NCBI RefSeq assembly: GCF_964275005.1
Contig: NC_092693.1
Location: forward strand, 29,090,173-29,154,172
Direction of reading: 5' to 3'
DNA length: 64,000 nt
From: Diadema setosum
Taxonomy: Eukaryota > Echinodermata > Echinoidea > Diadematoida > Diadematidae
The stretch's first letter is position 1. Each line of letters starts with the position of its first letter. The translations under genes were made by a program, and so were the position numbers. This document shows positions 61,525-64,000 of the stretch, piece by piece. The notes under the pieces are model-generated. The model saw only the letters and a list, made by a program, of their open reading frames with translations, searched no databases and was not told the origin of the DNA.

Positions 61525-61727
61525 TCTTTTTATCGCATGGATGTATACATTGTAGATTTATATGTGGATCAATGTGTGCATAACAGTGAAGTAGTTCCAT
61601 GCTGACATTGAGTTATAATATAGCGGCACATTCTCATTTTTCAGGTTTTATTGTGTAAATTTTAGGTATATCCTTTGATGTTCATGTACTATACTCAGTT
61701 CTATGTCTTCCTGTTTTTTGTATTAGT

Positions 61728-64000
61728 ATGTCAAGTAATGTTTGTAGTTCGTGTAATAGACAAATAATATCAGGTACTCAAGGAACAATTATATTTGGTG
61801 GTAGATGGGTTCATACAAATTGTGTCAATTTTAACGGTCCTTCAGATGGAGATTTTCAAAGCTGTTCTTTACCAGAGTCAGCATATATAACAGCTAAAGA
61901 TGTTAAGTCACTTAGTTATGGCAGTTCTTTATTTTCTTACATACATTTCAATGTGCGTAGTTTAAAAAAGAACTTTGAGAGTATGCAAGCATGTTTACAA
62001 TTGACTGAAACTCAGTTTTGTGTTATAGGGATTACTGAATCCTGGCTGTTTGACCATGAATCACTTGCATCTATTTATAACATTAGTGGTTATACTTTTA
62101 TTGGAAGAGGTAGAGACACACGTCATGGTGGAGGTGTTGGTATTTATGTAAATGAAGTCTTTAAATATAAGACTAGAAATGATTTATGTGTTTTCACTGA
62201 TGCTCTTGAGTCTATTTTCATAGAATTGTATTTCCAACATAAACATGTCATTATTGGTGTTATTTACAGACCCCCTGGTAGTCATTCTCTTTTAAATTTC
62301 ACAAGTCTGTTGGAACCAGTACTTTTTAAAATTGCAAATGAGAAGAAAGAGTGTTACCTCATGGGTGATTATAATATAGATTTACTCTCTTTAGATTCAA
62401 ATATGGATACCTCCAGTGTACTTCAACTCTTTAATGCATACAGTTATACTCCTCTCATTTCAAAAGCAACCCGTGTAACTAGTCAGTCATCAACTTTAAT
62501 AGATAATATATTTGTCAATGATATTGATGTTGTACATGCCTCTGGGGTAATCACCCATGATGTAAGCGACCATATGCCTATATTTGGATTGACTTCTTTG
62601 ATAATGCCGGAAAGAATGCATGTTAATAAAAATATACGGATAATTAATGATGAAAATATTTATTCTTTTTGTATGGAATTACAACAGGTAGATTGGAGTG
62701 ATATTTTGAACTCTGATTCCTGTGATGCAAATGGTTTATATGATACATTTTTTGAAAAATTTGTAAAAATATACAATTTTCATTTTCCTTGTAAAAATAT
62801 TAAATTTTTAAAGAAAAGGAATGATCGACCATGGTTTAATAAAGATTTGAAAAGATTATGTGCAAAAAAGAATTGTCTCTTTAGAAAATTTGTCAAAAAC
62901 CCTACCCCATATCGTGAAAAAGTATATAAGGAATGTCGTAATAATGTTAATAATGTATTACGGAAGGCAAAAAGAAGTTATTACGAAACTAAATTTTCTT
63001 CTGTGAAAGAAAATTTGAAGGGTACTTGGAAAGTGATTAATGATATATTGAAGAGGAATATTAAGGATGATAAAATAAGTTCATTTGAAGTAAATGGAAA
63101 TATAATTGATGATTCTTGTCAAATAGCTGAAAATTTTAATGAATACTTTGTTTCAATTGGACAAAATTTAGCAAACAATATGCCTCATGTTAATCATAAT
63201 CCAAGTGAATTTTTACACGGAGACTTTGTAAGTTCCATGTTTTTTAGTGCTGTAACACCTGCCGAAATTATCACTATTACTTTAAATTTAAAAGATGGTA
63301 AAAGTCCTGGATTTGATGAAGTCGATGCTAAAGTTTTGAAACATTGTATTCATTATATTGCACCCCCCTTGTGTCACATTTTTAATATTTCACTTCAGTA
63401 TGGTGTTTTTCCTGAAAAATTAAAAATCGCTAAAGTACTCCCTATATATAAAAATGGAGATAAGTCTCAATGTTCAAATTATAGGCCAATATCAGTTCTT
63501 CCTGCATTTTCAAAGATATTTGAGAGATTGGTATATAATAGAATGATGTCTTTTATTGAAAGAAATGATATTCTTTATGATAAACAGTTTGGTTTTCGTT
63601 CTGGATATTCAACTTATATGGCTATATTTGAGTTTATAAATAAAATTAGTAATACTTTTGAAAATGGCGATATCGCACTTGGCATTTTTTTAGATTTATC
63701 AAAAGCTTTCGATAGCTTAGACCATACTATTCTCCTTCAAAAACTTCACTTTTATGGATTCAGAGGTTCAGTTTTGAGATGGTTTCATAGTTACTTAAGG
63801 AATAGGAAACAATTTGTTTATATCAATAACTCATATTCTTCAATGCTTGATATTTCTATTGGTGTTCCCCAAGGCTCTATCTTGGGACCCCTTTTATTTT
63901 TGTTATACATTAATGATGTGCAATATGCTAGTCAACAAATATGTCCTATAGTATTTGCTGATGACACAAATCTGTTTTTGTCGGGAAAAAATATGAATGA
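61728..64000 (+). CDS. LINE ORF2, endonuclease-reverse transcriptase (partial, runs off window)
   Basis: 757 codons open to the edge. Residues 6-32 form a small C-x2-C...H-x2-C putative zinc site. An APE-type endonuclease follows (FNVRSL, ITESWL with E104, YRPPG, MGDYNIDL, SDH at 280-282) and nicks the target DNA. The reverse transcriptase follows with YRPISVLPAFSKIFERL, QFGFRSGYST, LDLSKAFDSLDH (D656), GVPQGSILGPLLF and the catalytic FADD (D745, D746). All visible catalytic residues are intact. Start chosen at ATG 61728, just ahead of the zinc motif. The rest of RT and the C-terminus lie beyond the window. Confidence 0.9.
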   Translation, partial: MSSNVCSSCNRQIISGTQGTIIFGGRWVHTNCVNFNGPSDGDFQSCSLPESAYITAKDVKSLSYGSSLFSYIHFNVRSLKKNFESMQACLQLTETQFCVIGITESWLFDHESLASIYNISGYTFIGRGRDTRHGGGVGIYVNEVFKYKTRNDLCVFTDALESIFIELYFQHKHVIIGVIYRPPGSHSLLNFTSLLEPVLFKIANEKKECYLMGDYNIDLLSLDSNMDTSSVLQLFNAYSYTPLISKATRVTSQSSTLIDNIFVNDIDVVHASGVITHDVSDHMPIFGLTSLIMPERMHVNKNIRIINDENIYSFCMELQQVDWSDILNSDSCDANGLYDTFFEKFVKIYNFHFPCKNIKFLKKRNDRPWFNKDLKRLCAKKNCLFRKFVKNPTPYREKVYKECRNNVNNVLRKAKRSYYETKFSSVKENLKGTWKVINDILKRNIKDDKISSFEVNGNIIDDSCQIAENFNEYFVSIGQNLANNMPHVNHNPSEFLHGDFVSSMFFSAVTPAEIITITLNLKDGKSPGFDEVDAKVLKHCIHYIAPPLCHIFNISLQYGVFPEKLKIAKVLPIYKNGDKSQCSNYRPISVLPAFSKIFERLVYNRMMSFIERNDILYDKQFGFRSGYSTYMAIFEFINKISNTFENGDIALGIFLDLSKAFDSLDHTILLQKLHFYGFRGSVLRWFHSYLRNRKQFVYINNSYSSMLDISIGVPQGSILGPLLFLLYINDVQYASQQICPIVFADDTNLFLSGKNMN

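Larger units (their letters stand above)
60721..64000 (+). mobile_element. Non-LTR retrotransposon (Jockey/CR1-like), intact as far as visible
   Basis: A two-ORF element: ORF1 60721-61524, a gap of about 203 bp, then ORF2 61728 to the window edge with no stop. The 5' end is not defined; 60140-60720 may be its 5' UTR. The 3' end is outside. EN and RT motif spelling resembles CR1/L2-type elements. No frameshift or stop in over 1,000 codons implies a young copy. Confidence 0.85.

Noticed and set aside
1..64000. CRISPR arrays, operons, bacterial promoters or terminators
   Set aside because: None present. The window is eukaryotic, and the direct repeats found are microsatellites, minisatellites or transposon-internal.

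Overview
This is a 64 kb window of a metazoan nuclear genome. It is AT-rich, with split genes, GT-AG introns, dense microsatellites and many non-autonomous DNA transposons. Repeat styles and protein similarity suggest a marine invertebrate deuterostome, most likely an echinoderm and perhaps a sea urchin. That assignment is inference; no species-diagnostic sequence was found.

Layout. (1) 1-29 kb: the 3' end of a plus-strand gene. Two coding exons (11977-12110 and 23265-23379) lie in long introns and encode the C-terminal 82 residues of a coiled-coil protein I cannot firmly identify. The introns hold short inverted-repeat elements, microsatellites, a 1.07 kb foldback element (13647-14713) and a hAT5-like element (9229-9427). 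(2) 29-39 kb: no recognisable gene. There are several terminal-inverted-repeat elements, including one with identical 91 bp ends (30353-32079) that has been invaded by further palindromes. (3) 39.4-49.5 kb: a composite region bounded by inverted ends starting GTCCATGAGCCAAG. Both arms carry X-box-like palindromes and 12 bp-period arrays of TCAAGGTCA. Inside, on the minus strand, is a broken gene for a C2HC-type protein of a family I recall as scattered and uncharacterised in invertebrates. Its 3' part is replaced by a decayed, LTR-less Ty3/gypsy pol, and a 601 bp element with 158 bp repeats sits in the left arm. This is the best candidate for an undescribed mobile system. (4) 49.5-54 kb: four small DNA elements and no gene. 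(5) 54.0-59.0 kb, minus strand: a complete five-exon PIGM gene (443 aa, GPI mannosyltransferase I) with a 740 bp solo LTR in intron 1. (6) From 59.4 kb, plus strand: the first coding exon of a probable mitochondrial protein, head-to-head with PIGM. (7) 60.7-64.0 kb: a non-LTR retrotransposon with an intact ORF1 and an ORF2 (endonuclease plus reverse transcriptase) that stays open to the window edge.

The two host genes at the right may share a divergent promoter. Most of the rest is a layered transposon record: elements inserted into elements, and one host gene carrying an LTR in its intron. Element classes and boundaries were read by eye from inverted repeats and target duplications; no database search was possible.
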